This document shows positions 35,990-44,641 of a DNA stretch of 64,000 nt, one piece after another (within the stretch, counting starts at the first letter, position 1; the number at the start of each line of letters is the position of its first letter). The notes below the pieces were generated by a model. It saw only the letters and a program-made list of their open reading frames with translations, was not told the origin of the DNA and searched no databases. The stretch is from Xanthomonas floridensis. GTDB taxonomy: Bacteria > Pseudomonadota > Gammaproteobacteria > Xanthomonadales > Xanthomonadaceae. The position numbers and the translations under genes were made by a program. The stretch spans positions 1-64,000 of the forward strand of contig NZ_LXNG01000056.1 in the NCBI RefSeq assembly GCF_001642575.1, given 5' to 3'.

Positions 35990-36330
35990 TATCGCCCCCA
36001 TCCGCCCTTTGGGCACCTTCCCCCGCAAGCGGGGGAAGGGAACCGGTGGGCGACCGGTTGCAGTGCAACCGACAGATCACCCGCAGCCACGCTTTCCCTT
36101 CTCCCGCCGGCGGGAGAAGGTGGCGCGTAGCGCCGGATGAGGGCCACGCCGCCAATTCACGCGCAGCTTCAGTCATGGCAAAGCGCGGCGCGAGAGTGTA
36201 GACGCATGCCCCCATCCGCCCTTCGGGCACCTTCCCCCGCAAGCGGGGGAAGGGAACCGGTGGGCGACCGGTTGCAGTGCAACCGACCAGTCGCGCGCAG
36301 CCAGGCTTTCCCTTCCGCGCAGCCAGGCTT
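35990..36330. repeat. REP-like palindromic units upstream of fliE
   Basis: Two related long units (about 35990-36150 and 36208-36330). Each begins CCCCCATCCGCCCTT and carries the hairpin CCTTCCCCCGCAAGCGGGGG and the word GGGCGACCGGTTGCAGTGCA. The first also contains the hairpin and GGCGC-GCGCC palindrome that make up the 79-bp repeats next door. There are no genes here; short readings in this stretch are repeat artefacts. Confidence 0.8.
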
Positions 36331-36333
36331 TCC

Positions 36334-36965
36334 CTTCTCCCGCTCGCGGGAGAAGGTGGCGCGCAGCGCCGGATGAGGGCACCACCGCGAGTTCACCCAC
36401 AGCCAGGCCTCCCTTCTCCCGCTGGCGGGAGAAGGTGGCGCGCAGCGCCGGATGAGGGCACCACCGGCACTTCACACACAGCCAGGCCTCCCTTCTCCCG
36501 CTGGCGGGAGAAGGTGGCGCGCAGCGCCGGATGAGGGCACCACCGCGAGTTCACCCACAGCCAGGCCTCCCTTCTCCCGCTGGCGGGAGAAGGTGGCGCG
36601 TAGCGCCGGATGAGGGCACCACCGCGAGTTCACCCACAGCCAGGCCTCCCTTCTCCCGCTAGCGGGAGAAGGTGGCGCGCAGCGCCGGATGAGGGCGCCA
36701 CCGCGAGTTCACACACAGCCAGGCCTCCCTTCTCCCGCTGGCGGGAGAAGGTGGCGCGTAGCGCCGGATGAGGGCACTACCGCGAGTTCACACACAGCCA
36801 GGCCTCCCTTCTCCCGCTGGCGGGAGAAGGTGGCGCGTAGCGCCGGATGAGGGCACTACCGCGAGTTCACACACAGCCAGGCCTCCTTTCTCCCGCTGGC
36901 GGGAGAAGGTGGCGCGTAGCGCCGGATGAGGGCGCCACCGGCACTTCACACACAGCCACGCATCC
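36334..36965. repeat. Eight tandem 79-bp repeats plus a decayed ninth
   Basis: Units begin at 36334, 36413, 36492, 36571, 36650, 36729, 36808 and 36887, exactly 79 bases apart. Each contains the inverted repeat CTTCTCCCGCTGGCGGGAG, the core GGCGCG(C/T)AGCGCCGGATGAG and a spacer ending CACAGCCAGGCCTC. A degenerate ninth unit runs to about 36990. The copies differ at only a few positions, so expansion is recent. The array separates fliE from the glycosyltransferase gene. Confidence 0.92.
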
Positions 36966-37007
36966 GTTCTACCGCAAGCGGGAGAACGCTGAAGCAGCGT
37001 CCCCGCG

Positions 37008-40000
37008 CTAGTCCGGCAACCAGGCGGCTCGCCAGGTGTCCAGATGGCTGCCGCTCAACATCCAGTCGCGGCGCACCGCCTCGCGCAACGCTGCGCCTTT
37101 CGCCGCTGAGGCGGCCGGATCGGCCAAGTGCTCGCGAATGGCACCGATCCAGTCGCGGTAGCGGTTTTTCACCAACGTCACCGGCAGGTTGCCCTGGTAG
37201 CAGCGCACATCGCTGGCGATCACCGGATAACCGCAGGCACCGTATTCGAGCAGGCGCAGATTGCTTTTGCACTCGTTGAACAGGTTCTGCTCCACCGGCG
37301 CCAGCGCCAGGTCCAGGTCCAGTGCCGCCAGTGCGGCGGGGTAGTGGTCGATCGGCACGCCCGGCTGGAATTGGTGAATATGCTGGCGCAGCGCGAATGG
37401 GTACATGCCCATGAACACCCACTCGACCTCGTCGGCCAGCTCGCGCACCACGTCGGCGATCAGTTCCAGATCGCCGGTGTGGCTGGCTCCGCCGGCCCAG
37501 CCGATCCGCGGCTTGCCGCCCTGGCGCTCGCCTCGCGCCGGTAACTGGTCCCACCAATGGGGCGGCAAGCGGTTTTCGGCCACGCGGATATCGCTGTGCA
37601 ATCCGGCAAACGCCTCGGCCAGGGCAGGAGTGGACACCACGAAGCGGTCCACCATGCCCAACCCCCGCCGCACCGTCTTGAGAATGTCCTTGGGCATCTG
37701 CGCGCGGTGCGCATTCTTCAGCGGCAGGTTGGGCAGGTAATCGTCAAGCTCGTATACCTTGAATGCGCGCGACAACGCCTTCATCTGTCGCATCGCCTCC
37801 AGCCGCGCCTCGCCGACCTGGCGCTGCAGGATCACCACGTCGGGATCCTGGCGCGCAAGTTCGGCGATCTCCAGATAGCCATTGAACAGCACGCCCTCGG
37901 CCAGCCCGGCCTCGCGCAGGGCGCGCAATGGCTGGATCACCCGATAGTGCCCGCAGCCCTCGATATCGGCCGGCAGTGCGATCACGCTCGGCAGCGGGCG
38001 CCACGACTGCAACGGACGCCAGCTCGCGCGCGGGTCGGCCAGCGCGAAGCCGGCGCCCGGGTCCAGCGAAAACCCCGGGTTGTAGGCCGGGTCGTTGGCC
38101 ATCAGCGGCAACCAGCGCGCGTACATCGCCTCTTCGTCCTGCGCAGTAGCGGGCGTCTGCTCGGGCGGGTCGATCAACAGCTGCGCGCGCGCCGCAAACA
38201 CATTCAGGTACCCGGCCTGCTGCAGGCGCAGGCACAGGTCGACGTCGCTCCACTGCGCCAGTGCCGGTTCCAGATCAAAGCCGCCTGCGTCGATAAACAG
38301 CTGACGCGGCAGCATCAGGCACTCGCCGCTCAAGGCGGTGTAGTTCTGATCCAGCTGCAGGCGCTGCAGATAGCCGGATTCGTCGAACGCGGCGCCCTCA
38401 AATGCACGTGCTGCCGGTGCCCCCAGGCCCAGCAGCAGACCGGCGTGATGCACGGTGCCGTCGCCGCGCAACAGCTTGCCGGCCACCGCACCGACCTCCG
38501 GGCGCAGCGCGTGGTTGAGCAGTTGCTCCAGCCAATCGGCCTTCATCACCGCAGCGCCGGCCGACAGCCACAGCAGCACGTCCCCACGTGCATGCTCGGC
38601 TGCCGCGTTGCAGACCGCTTCGCGCGCAGGCTCGGCAGCAAAGCGCAACACGCGGATCTGCTGCATGCCCAGCGCATCGATGCCGGCCAGCCAAGCGCGC
38701 AGGTCCGGAGCGGTGCCGTCGCGATCCAGCAGCAGCACCTCGTAATGCGGGTAGGCCGTGTTGGCCAGGATGCTTTCCAGGCAGCGCTGCACCTGCGGCA
38801 AACGGCCATCGACCAGCACCAGGATGCTGACCAGCGGCTGCTGGGCATGCTGATACTCCACCGCATGCCGACCAGGGCCGGCGCTGTGTACGCGCGCGTC
38901 CGCATACCCGCGCGCGGCCAGGTGGCGGGCGATGGCCTGTTGCTCGTCCGCATCGGTGTGCCGGGTCTGGGCCGCGGCGACCAACAAGGGCTCGGCGATG
39001 TGCTGCACGCAGGCCAGGCCATGACGCTCGACCAGGCCAAGCTGATAGCCCAGTTCGAAGGCCTGCCCGAGGTCCGCCGGAAAACCGCCGTCGGCCACCA
39101 GACTGTTGCGGCGGAACAGCCAATGCCGCGACAGCGTGGACGGCGCGCTCAGCAGTGCATCCAGATACAGCGCCGGCCGCAACGCCAGCCCAAGCTGTGC
39201 GGTGTCCAGCGCGACCACTTCGTCCGCATAGACCGCCTGGCACTGCTCGGGCAGCCCGATCATGCCCAGCGCCAGCAGCGTCAGGCCGCTGCCGGTAAAG
39301 AGGCTGCCGGCATCCACCAGCACCACCCAATCCACATCCTGTTGCCTTGCAATCGCCTGGTTGAGTGCGGCTACCAGGCCCGCCTCGCCAATCAGTACCC
39401 CGCGCTCGCGGTGCTCGGCCAGCTGGTGCGGCGCGCTGCTGACCACCCAGGTCTGCCGATTCCGATAGCAGGCCACCGCATCGATGCTGGCCTGGGTTGC
39501 GGCCACTGCCGCAGCATCGCCATCGCGGTCGATCAGCATCACCGCAATGCGCGGCCCGCCGGCATGCGCCTGCAGACGCGCATCGATCAATGCGCGCTGC
39601 ACATCGCTGGGGTGGCGCACGCCCAGCCAGGTGGCCGGCGACACCCGCTCGGCCATGCCGGCGCTTTGCATCAGCGCATTGACCAGATCCACCGATTTGA
39701 ACACCCGCGCCTTGTGCGGGCTGAGCGGCGCAACCCGCACCTGCCGGTTGTCGCCGGTTTCGCGCCGCCAGCCCAACTGGCGGATGCCCTGGCGCAGATC
39801 CTCGTGGCCCTGGTCGCCGATGCCGGGCTGGTTACGACCGGCCTGACTGAATTGCGCGCTGGACACCCGAAAGTGGGTGAGCGGCCTGGAGAGGAAGGCC
39901 AGATTGCCGTGGCGCAGCAGCTTGACGTAGATCGCCAGATCGCCGACCCAGTGGATGGGCTTGCCGTTCAACATCATCAGCTCGTTGCCCAGCGCCAGCA

Positions 40001-40571
40001 GGTCGGCGCGGCGTGCCAGCACGCAACTCGGCTCGCCGATGAAGTTGATGGTGTGGTCGGACAGGAACGACACCAGCTCCGGCCCATCGATCAGCACGTC
40101 GTCGGCAAACGGAAAGCAGGTAGCCAGGATGTCCGGCAACGGCACGCCATCGTCGTCGATGCGCAATCGGCGTGAGGAGGCCATCGCCGTGCCTGGATTG
40201 CGCTCGATCGCTTCCACCAGCTGCGCAATGCAGTCCGGTTGCAGCACGTCGTCGTCGTGCAGGAACTTGATGTATTCGCCTTGCGCCAGGCCGATCCCCT
40301 TGATCGTGCTGCCGAGCTCGCCGAACTTCGGCGTGTTGCGGTGATAGCGAATGGGGAAGGGCGCATCCGCCAACCTGGACGCCAGCATCGCCTCAATGGC
40401 GCCATCGGCATTGTCGTCGCAGATCACCAGCTCCATTGCCGGATAGGTCTGTGCCAGCGCGCTGTCCAGCGCCTGCGCGAAGTAGCGCGGCTTGTAGGTC
40501 GGCATGACGATGCTGACCAGGGCATCGCAAATCATCGGTGATCGATCATCTTGAACAGTCAAAGGTTGCAT
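37008..40571 (-). CDS. Multi-module glycosyltransferase, probable flagellin glycosyltransferase
   Basis: An 1187-residue cytoplasmic protein with at least four modules. Residues 17-260 are a GT2 fold (VSIVMPTYKP, VICDDNAD, metal-binding FLHDDD at 104-109). Residues 340-560 resemble a decayed GT2 fold (VVLVDAGS, YADEVVALD, GGFP). Residues 580-800 are another GT2-like fold (VSILVLVDGR, LLLDRDG, GGFD, WSDVDLCLR). Residues 855-1187 are a GT-B type domain (GCGHYRVIQPLRAL, IGWAGGASHTGD, NECKSNLRLLEYGACGYPVIAS). An ATG at residue 13 may be the true start. It is the last gene of the glycan cluster beside fliE, so I infer it transfers sugars onto FliC. Acceptor and donor are not proven. Confidence 0.85.
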   Translation of the reverse strand: MQPLTVQDDRSPMICDALVSIVMPTYKPRYFAQALDSALAQTYPAMELVICDDNADGAIEAMLASRLADAPFPIRYHRNTPKFGELGSTIKGIGLAQGEYIKFLHDDDVLQPDCIAQLVEAIERNPGTAMASSRRLRIDDDGVPLPDILATCFPFADDVLIDGPELVSFLSDHTINFIGEPSCVLARRADLLALGNELMMLNGKPIHWVGDLAIYVKLLRHGNLAFLSRPLTHFRVSSAQFSQAGRNQPGIGDQGHEDLRQGIRQLGWRRETGDNRQVRVAPLSPHKARVFKSVDLVNALMQSAGMAERVSPATWLGVRHPSDVQRALIDARLQAHAGGPRIAVMLIDRDGDAAAVAATQASIDAVACYRNRQTWVVSSAPHQLAEHRERGVLIGEAGLVAALNQAIARQQDVDWVVLVDAGSLFTGSGLTLLALGMIGLPEQCQAVYADEVVALDTAQLGLALRPALYLDALLSAPSTLSRHWLFRRNSLVADGGFPADLGQAFELGYQLGLVERHGLACVQHIAEPLLVAAAQTRHTDADEQQAIARHLAARGYADARVHSAGPGRHAVEYQHAQQPLVSILVLVDGRLPQVQRCLESILANTAYPHYEVLLLDRDGTAPDLRAWLAGIDALGMQQIRVLRFAAEPAREAVCNAAAEHARGDVLLWLSAGAAVMKADWLEQLLNHALRPEVGAVAGKLLRGDGTVHHAGLLLGLGAPAARAFEGAAFDESGYLQRLQLDQNYTALSGECLMLPRQLFIDAGGFDLEPALAQWSDVDLCLRLQQAGYLNVFAARAQLLIDPPEQTPATAQDEEAMYARWLPLMANDPAYNPGFSLDPGAGFALADPRASWRPLQSWRPLPSVIALPADIEGCGHYRVIQPLRALREAGLAEGVLFNGYLEIAELARQDPDVVILQRQVGEARLEAMRQMKALSRAFKVYELDDYLPNLPLKNAHRAQMPKDILKTVRRGLGMVDRFVVSTPALAEAFAGLHSDIRVAENRLPPHWWDQLPARGERQGGKPRIGWAGGASHTGDLELIADVVRELADEVEWVFMGMYPFALRQHIHQFQPGVPIDHYPAALAALDLDLALAPVEQNLFNECKSNLRLLEYGACGYPVIASDVRCYQGNLPVTLVKNRYRDWIGAIREHLADPAASAAKGAALREAVRRDWMLSGSHLDTWRAAWLPD

Positions 40572-40595
40572 CCACGGAGGGGCACTTTTCGGCTT

Positions 40596-41552
40596 TCAGT
40601 TCATCAGCGCCGCAATCAGGTTGCCAGGGCTGGTGTCTGGCTGACGCAGCATGATGCGATACGGCTGGGCGCCGCTCGCGCGCCGAATGGTGTCGATGTC
40701 CAGGATCGAACGTCGCATGAAGAAAACCGAAGGAGCACTCATATGTCCTGCGTGCAGCACGCTGGCAATCGCATTGACCGAACCGGATAAGTAAGTAACC
40801 CCATCCGACGCCTCAGCGACCTGAAGACAGCCCAGGCTGCGCCGATAGAATTCCAGTTGCGGCCCTAGCGCCTTTGCTGCGGCGGCGGCCAGTTCCACCA
40901 CGAACTCGCTTTCGGGTGCCTGGATCTTCAGGGCCAGCAGCGCCTCCAGAAAGGGCAGTGGCGTGTCCAGTACATGCACACGTTGGAATATACCGTAAGC
41001 GTATAGCTCTGCTAGGACGACACGCAGCTCATCCTCCAGAGTCTGATCCTGATCGAAGGCGAGCATCTGGTCCCAGTCGCAGCTTCTGGCGATTGCATCG
41101 AGCCTGGTGGCTACCTCATGAGAACGTAGATCGACGAAGCCGTCTTCAATAAGGCGCGGTAGCGGTTTATCGCGCAAGCCGCGCAAGTCGGTCGAGGTGA
41201 CGCCGGCAACCGGGAAGCGCAGGAGATCGTCCTGATCCTGCTCGATCAGTCCGGAAATGAAGGCTGTCACGCCGATTGTCTGGATACCAAGCGTTGCAAA
41301 AAACTCACTGAGTGCAGTGCCTAGGCGCATGTCATCTACGCCAGGACGATGGCATTCCAGGACGATATCTCCCACGTGCAGTTCGTTTCTGGCAGTTTCG
41401 AAGTCCAGCACTGGGATGCCGTCCAGATCATCGGGGATTTGGCGCGGATACACGATGCCCGATAGCTGAATCGCATTCAGCACTAGGAACCGTTTGAAGA
41501 AATTGAGTGCCGGACTCTGCAAGGCCCAGCCGGCTGCATAAATTCGCATCAT
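40596..41552 (-). CDS. Unrecognised 318-residue protein of the glycan cluster
   Basis: I do not recognise this family. The first ~70 residues (MMRIYAAGWALQSPALNFF, GIVYPRQIPD, GIPVLDFETAR, GDIVLEC) look like a small Rossmann-type nucleotide-binding half, as in PglD-type N-termini. The rest is mixed helix and strand with no clear motif, ending with SILDIDTIRRASG and YRIMLRQPDTSPG. There is no signal peptide or membrane helix. Its ATG overlaps the methyltransferase stop (ATGA), so it is translated with the glycan genes. Base composition is more A+T-rich than in the flagellar genes around it. A role in handling or transferring the modified sugar is only inferred. Confidence 0.7.
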   Translation of the reverse strand: MMRIYAAGWALQSPALNFFKRFLVLNAIQLSGIVYPRQIPDDLDGIPVLDFETARNELHVGDIVLECHRPGVDDMRLGTALSEFFATLGIQTIGVTAFISGLIEQDQDDLLRFPVAGVTSTDLRGLRDKPLPRLIEDGFVDLRSHEVATRLDAIARSCDWDQMLAFDQDQTLEDELRVVLAELYAYGIFQRVHVLDTPLPFLEALLALKIQAPESEFVVELAAAAAKALGPQLEFYRRSLGCLQVAEASDGVTYLSGSVNAIASVLHAGHMSAPSVFFMRRSILDIDTIRRASGAQPYRIMLRQPDTSPGNLIAALMN

Positions 41553-42208
41553 GGCTTCCTGAACTCAAATAACATGGTGTCGCCGACTTCAACATCCAGG
41601 GCTTGGTCGTTGCGCATCTGGTGGGGATAGAAGATCGCGCTCCTTCCATCTTTAAGTCCGCAACACAGGGTTGAGAATGCGGCGACTTCTTCAAGCCCAT
41701 TTTCGAGTGCGAGCGCGCGAACTTCTTCCGGCACAAAATGGCGGTAATGCCATTTGTAGCCCGTGTATGGCATGACACTCTCATTGGGACAGGAAATGAA
41801 AAGCTGCCCGCCGTGTTTCAGGGATTTGCTCAATACCCAGAAAAGAGCTTCATGATTCTTGACATGTTCTAGCGACTCCATGCTCATGACGAAGTCGAAG
41901 CAGCCGTCGGGTAAGTCGAAGGGAAACAACTTGGCGGCCCAAATGATACTTGGGGCGTGGATCTTGCGGCGCGCCACGGCAATACTTTCCTCCGATCCGT
42001 CGATTGCGAGAATCGAAGCCTGGGTTTCGCGCGCCACCAGCGCCGCTCCATATCCGGAACCGCAGAACACGTCCGCGCCGAAAAGCTGGGCAGGGCTCTT
42101 GGGTAGGCGCGAGGCTGCGTAGCGATATCGCCACAAGTGGTCTCCGCCGACCAGATTCTGGTCGAGCGTGTGATATCTCTCTCCGCTTTTCAGAGCGTAA
42201 TCTTTCAT
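41549..42208 (-). CDS. Class I SAM-dependent methyltransferase
   Basis: A 219-residue methyltransferase. The SAM site GADVFCGSGYGAALVA (44-59), the acidic residue after strand 2 (ILAIDGSEESI) and a motif-IV-like stretch (FDFVMSMESLEHV) are typical of class I small-molecule O- or N-methyltransferases. In a glycan cluster it probably methylates the terminal sugar, as in flagellin glycans that carry methylated 4-amino-4,6-dideoxyhexose. It lies between the helix-repeat protein and the unrecognised gene. G+C is clearly lower than in adjacent flagellar genes. Confidence 0.85.
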   Translation of the reverse strand: MKDYALKSGERYHTLDQNLVGGDHLWRYRYAASRLPKSPAQLFGADVFCGSGYGAALVARETQASILAIDGSEESIAVARRKIHAPSIIWAAKLFPFDLPDGCFDFVMSMESLEHVKNHEALFWVLSKSLKHGGQLFISCPNESVMPYTGYKWHYRHFVPEEVRALALENGLEEVAAFSTLCCGLKDGRSAIFYPHQMRNDQALDVEVGDTMLFEFRKP

Positions 42209-42226
42209 CGAGCAACTTCCTTGGAA

Positions 42227-42850
42227 TTAATGGCCATAGACATGGATGGGCTCGTCATAGCGGGTGTCGTACACCGTGCGGCTGGGCACGTCCCGGTTGT
42301 ACAGTTGTGGCCAGCCCAGTTCGCAGTGGCGGCCGATCCGGACCCCAGGGCCGACCAGCGCTCCCATACGCAGGATGGTGTGCGCACCGATCTCCGTGCC
42401 CTGGCCGATATTTACGCCGATTTCGCACCAACATGAGGGGCGAAGATGCGCGCCAGCGCCGATCTTGACTCCGCTCTGCAGGACGGTGTTGTAGTCGATA
42501 CGGCTGCCCGCGCCGATCACCACGCCGTCGCCGATGAAGCAGTTGCGGCCGATCACTGCGTCGGCAGCGACCATGGCCGACGTGCTGACGAAAGATTCCA
42601 GGCTAAAGCCGCGCGCCATCGCCAGCTGCATCAGCTCCATGCGCTTGAAGTTGCCGAAGCGTTCGTCGTAGGCGATGAACAGTCTGTCCGCAGTCGGGTC
42701 CAGGCCATCCAGGGCGTCCAAGTCAAAGTTGTAGTCGGTGCGTAGCGAAACCTCGATCCTGCGCACGTCGTCTTGCGGCTCTGCCTGCCTCCAGGCATTG
42801 AAGACTTGTTCCAGACAGATGCCGGTTCCGATGACGCATCTAGAGGCCAT
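42227..42850 (-). CDS. Left-handed beta-helix (hexapeptide) acyltransferase-like protein
   Basis: A 207-residue protein whose residues about 90-195 are hexapeptide repeats (AVIGRNCFIGDGVVIGAGSR, IGVNIGQGTEIGAHTILR) that fold as a left-handed beta-helix. The first ~80 residues contain TADRLFIAYDERFGN, a short nucleotide- or substrate-binding lobe. This differs from the other helix protein at 44000. It overlaps the Rieske gene by 11 bases. Acyl transfer to an amino sugar is the usual activity of such proteins; a scaffold or isomerase role cannot be excluded. Confidence 0.82.
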   Translation of the reverse strand: MASRCVIGTGICLEQVFNAWRQAEPQDDVRRIEVSLRTDYNFDLDALDGLDPTADRLFIAYDERFGNFKRMELMQLAMARGFSLESFVSTSAMVAADAVIGRNCFIGDGVVIGAGSRIDYNTVLQSGVKIGAGAHLRPSCWCEIGVNIGQGTEIGAHTILRMGALVGPGVRIGRHCELGWPQLYNRDVPSRTVYDTRYDEPIHVYGH

Positions 42851-43985
42851 GTTCTGTCTCCATCAGTGTTGCGTACCAGCGCTCCACCAAGCGGTTGGTG
42901 AACTCGTAGACCCCCTGGGTCGGCATCGGTGCGTCCATGTGCAGTGCCGACTGCACATGTTCCATGATCTCCACGTCCTCGCCTGTCACCAGCCGGCTGC
43001 CATGCATGTGCGAGAGCAGGTTCCAGCTGGAAAAGGCATAAGGCTTCTTCTTGCGCGTGGTGAACCAATAGATTTCCAGATCAGTCCTGTCCGGGGCCAC
43101 GGGGATGTGATGTTCCAGGGTGAAGGAATAGCCGCCATTGGGGCAGGCGATATGCATGTTGGGAAACGCCAGCCAGTTGAAATAGGCATCCTGTTCACCC
43201 CAGCGCTCGACCATGTCATGGAATGGCAAGGGCGTGGGCTCGGTGATCGGCGCGTCAGCGCCGGCCGAGCTGAAGCGGCGCATCTCGGCGCGCAGCCCTG
43301 TAGGGCTGGTGTCGGCCAGGGGACGGAGGCCTTCGGCCGCAAGTTCAGTATCGACGTAGGGGATGAAGTCGAATTCGCGGGCGAGGCTCTTGGGATGCAC
43401 AAAGCGCGGGTGATTGGCGTCGCGCAGGTTCTCGTACGCCAGCTTCCAATTGAACTTGCAGTGCCAAGTGGTCACCATCACCTCGCCGTCATACAGGTTG
43501 GAGCTGCTTTCCAGCATGGAAATGAAGTGCGCCGGGAACTGCTCCTCGATCGGCATCGGGTCACTGTCCAGGTTGACGAACAGCACGTTGCCGATCGCGT
43601 GAAGGGCGAACTCCCGCAGCCGGAGCTTCTGCTGTTCGGCCTGGCTTATGCGATACAGCGCACGACATTCGGGGATGTTCTTGATCGCGCCGTCCTGGTC
43701 GTAGCTCCAAGCGTGGTAGGGGCATACCAGCGGACGTCGTCCGGTCGGCGCGGTCTGGAGCGGCGCACTGCGGTGCAGACACACGTTCTCGAATGCGCGC
43801 AACTGGCCGTTGAAATTCTGGATGACTATGGGGATGCCGGCGATTTTGCGGGTGATGAAATTGTTGTTCTCCGTCAGCAGGGTCTTCAGACCGGCGAAAA
43901 GCCAAACCTTGCGAAAAATCTTTTCCTGCTCGCGGGCAAAAATCTCTGGTGACAGGTAGTACCTGGGATGCATTCGAGAGCGCAT
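42840..43985 (-). CDS. Rieske non-heme iron oxygenase
   Basis: A 381-residue protein of the ring-hydroxylating oxygenase alpha-subunit type. The Rieske cluster ligands are Cys69-x-His71 (VCLHRSAPL) and Cys88-x-x-His91 (VCPYHAW). The catalytic domain has the 2-His motif NLRDANHPRFVH (His192, His197), with Asp189 as the likely electron-bridge residue. No ferredoxin or reductase gene is adjacent, so electrons must come from elsewhere. Such enzymes hydroxylate, demethylate or desaturate. Here, within a glycan operon, it probably oxidises the acyl or sugar moiety. The substrate is unknown. Confidence 0.9.
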   Translation of the reverse strand: MRSRMHPRYYLSPEIFAREQEKIFRKVWLFAGLKTLLTENNNFITRKIAGIPIVIQNFNGQLRAFENVCLHRSAPLQTAPTGRRPLVCPYHAWSYDQDGAIKNIPECRALYRISQAEQQKLRLREFALHAIGNVLFVNLDSDPMPIEEQFPAHFISMLESSSNLYDGEVMVTTWHCKFNWKLAYENLRDANHPRFVHPKSLAREFDFIPYVDTELAAEGLRPLADTSPTGLRAEMRRFSSAGADAPITEPTPLPFHDMVERWGEQDAYFNWLAFPNMHIACPNGGYSFTLEHHIPVAPDRTDLEIYWFTTRKKKPYAFSSWNLLSHMHGSRLVTGEDVEIMEHVQSALHMDAPMPTQGVYEFTNRLVERWYATLMETEHGL

Positions 43986-43999
43986 GAGTCACTGCCTTG

Positions 44000-44641
44000 T
44001 CAAATGGCTTTCTGGAACACGATTCGGGCCGGATTGCCGAACACCGTTGCGCCGGCCGGTACGTCCTTCAGGACCACCGCGCCGGCTCCGATGACTGCGC
44101 CGTCACCGACCTTGACGCCTGGCATCAGGGTGGCGCGCGGGTGCACGGTGACGAAGTCGCCAATCTGTACGCCGCCGCCCATGAATGCCATTGCGCCTAC
44201 GTGCACGTAGTCACCGATGCGGACGTCGTGCCCGAGCATGCTCTGGGCATGGATGGTGACAAAGTCGCCGATGCGCACGTCCGGCCCGGAATGGACCATC
44301 AGGCCAAAGAAGCAGCCCTGGCCAAAATGCACCCGCCTGCCCAGGCGGACGTCGGTACAGATTGGGATGAACCGTCCGCCTTTTTCGAGGATCGGCAGGG
44401 CGTAGCGGTGGCGGTCGTAGGGATTGCCCATCGCACAGACGAATGCATCGTCAGGCTGTGGCAGGTAGCTCATCGGATCGCCGATGATCGGTATGTCGAC
44501 ACCGTAGCTGTCTAGGATATCGGCGCGGCTGTCCAGGAACCCGCGGATCAGCCAGTCCTTGCCATTCCCTGTGTCATTACGCATTTGCTCCAGGACTTCG
44601 CGGCCCCAGCCGCTGGCGCCGATGATGAGGACGCGTTCCAT
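44000..44641 (-). CDS. PglD/NeuD-type sugar N-acyltransferase
   Basis: A 213-residue protein. A PglD-like N-terminal Rossmann lobe (VLIIGASGWGREVLEQ, residues 4-19) is followed by hexapeptide repeats (about 95-195, for example DVRIGDYVHVGAMAFMGGGV) and a C-terminal cap. Relatives acylate the 4-amino group of UDP- or dTDP-4-amino-4,6-dideoxyhexoses. In this cluster the acyl donor may be the acyl-ACP made by the neighbours. The start ATG overlaps the stop of the reductase gene in TGATG; longer upstream readings are that gene in another frame. Confidence 0.88.
   Translation of the reverse strand: MERVLIIGASGWGREVLEQMRNDTGNGKDWLIRGFLDSRADILDSYGVDIPIIGDPMSYLPQPDDAFVCAMGNPYDRHRYALPILEKGGRFIPICTDVRLGRRVHFGQGCFFGLMVHSGPDVRIGDFVTIHAQSMLGHDVRIGDYVHVGAMAFMGGGVQIGDFVTVHPRATLMPGVKVGDGAVIGAGAVVLKDVPAGATVFGNPARIVFQKAI

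Noticed and set aside
35883..36534. Short reading frames in the REP-like repeats next to fliE
   Set aside because: They follow the repeat period, shift frame between copies and carry no ribosome site or domain.
36334..36965. Regular tandem repeats that might be a CRISPR array
   Set aside because: The whole 79-base unit repeats with no unique spacers, and there are no cas genes in the window.
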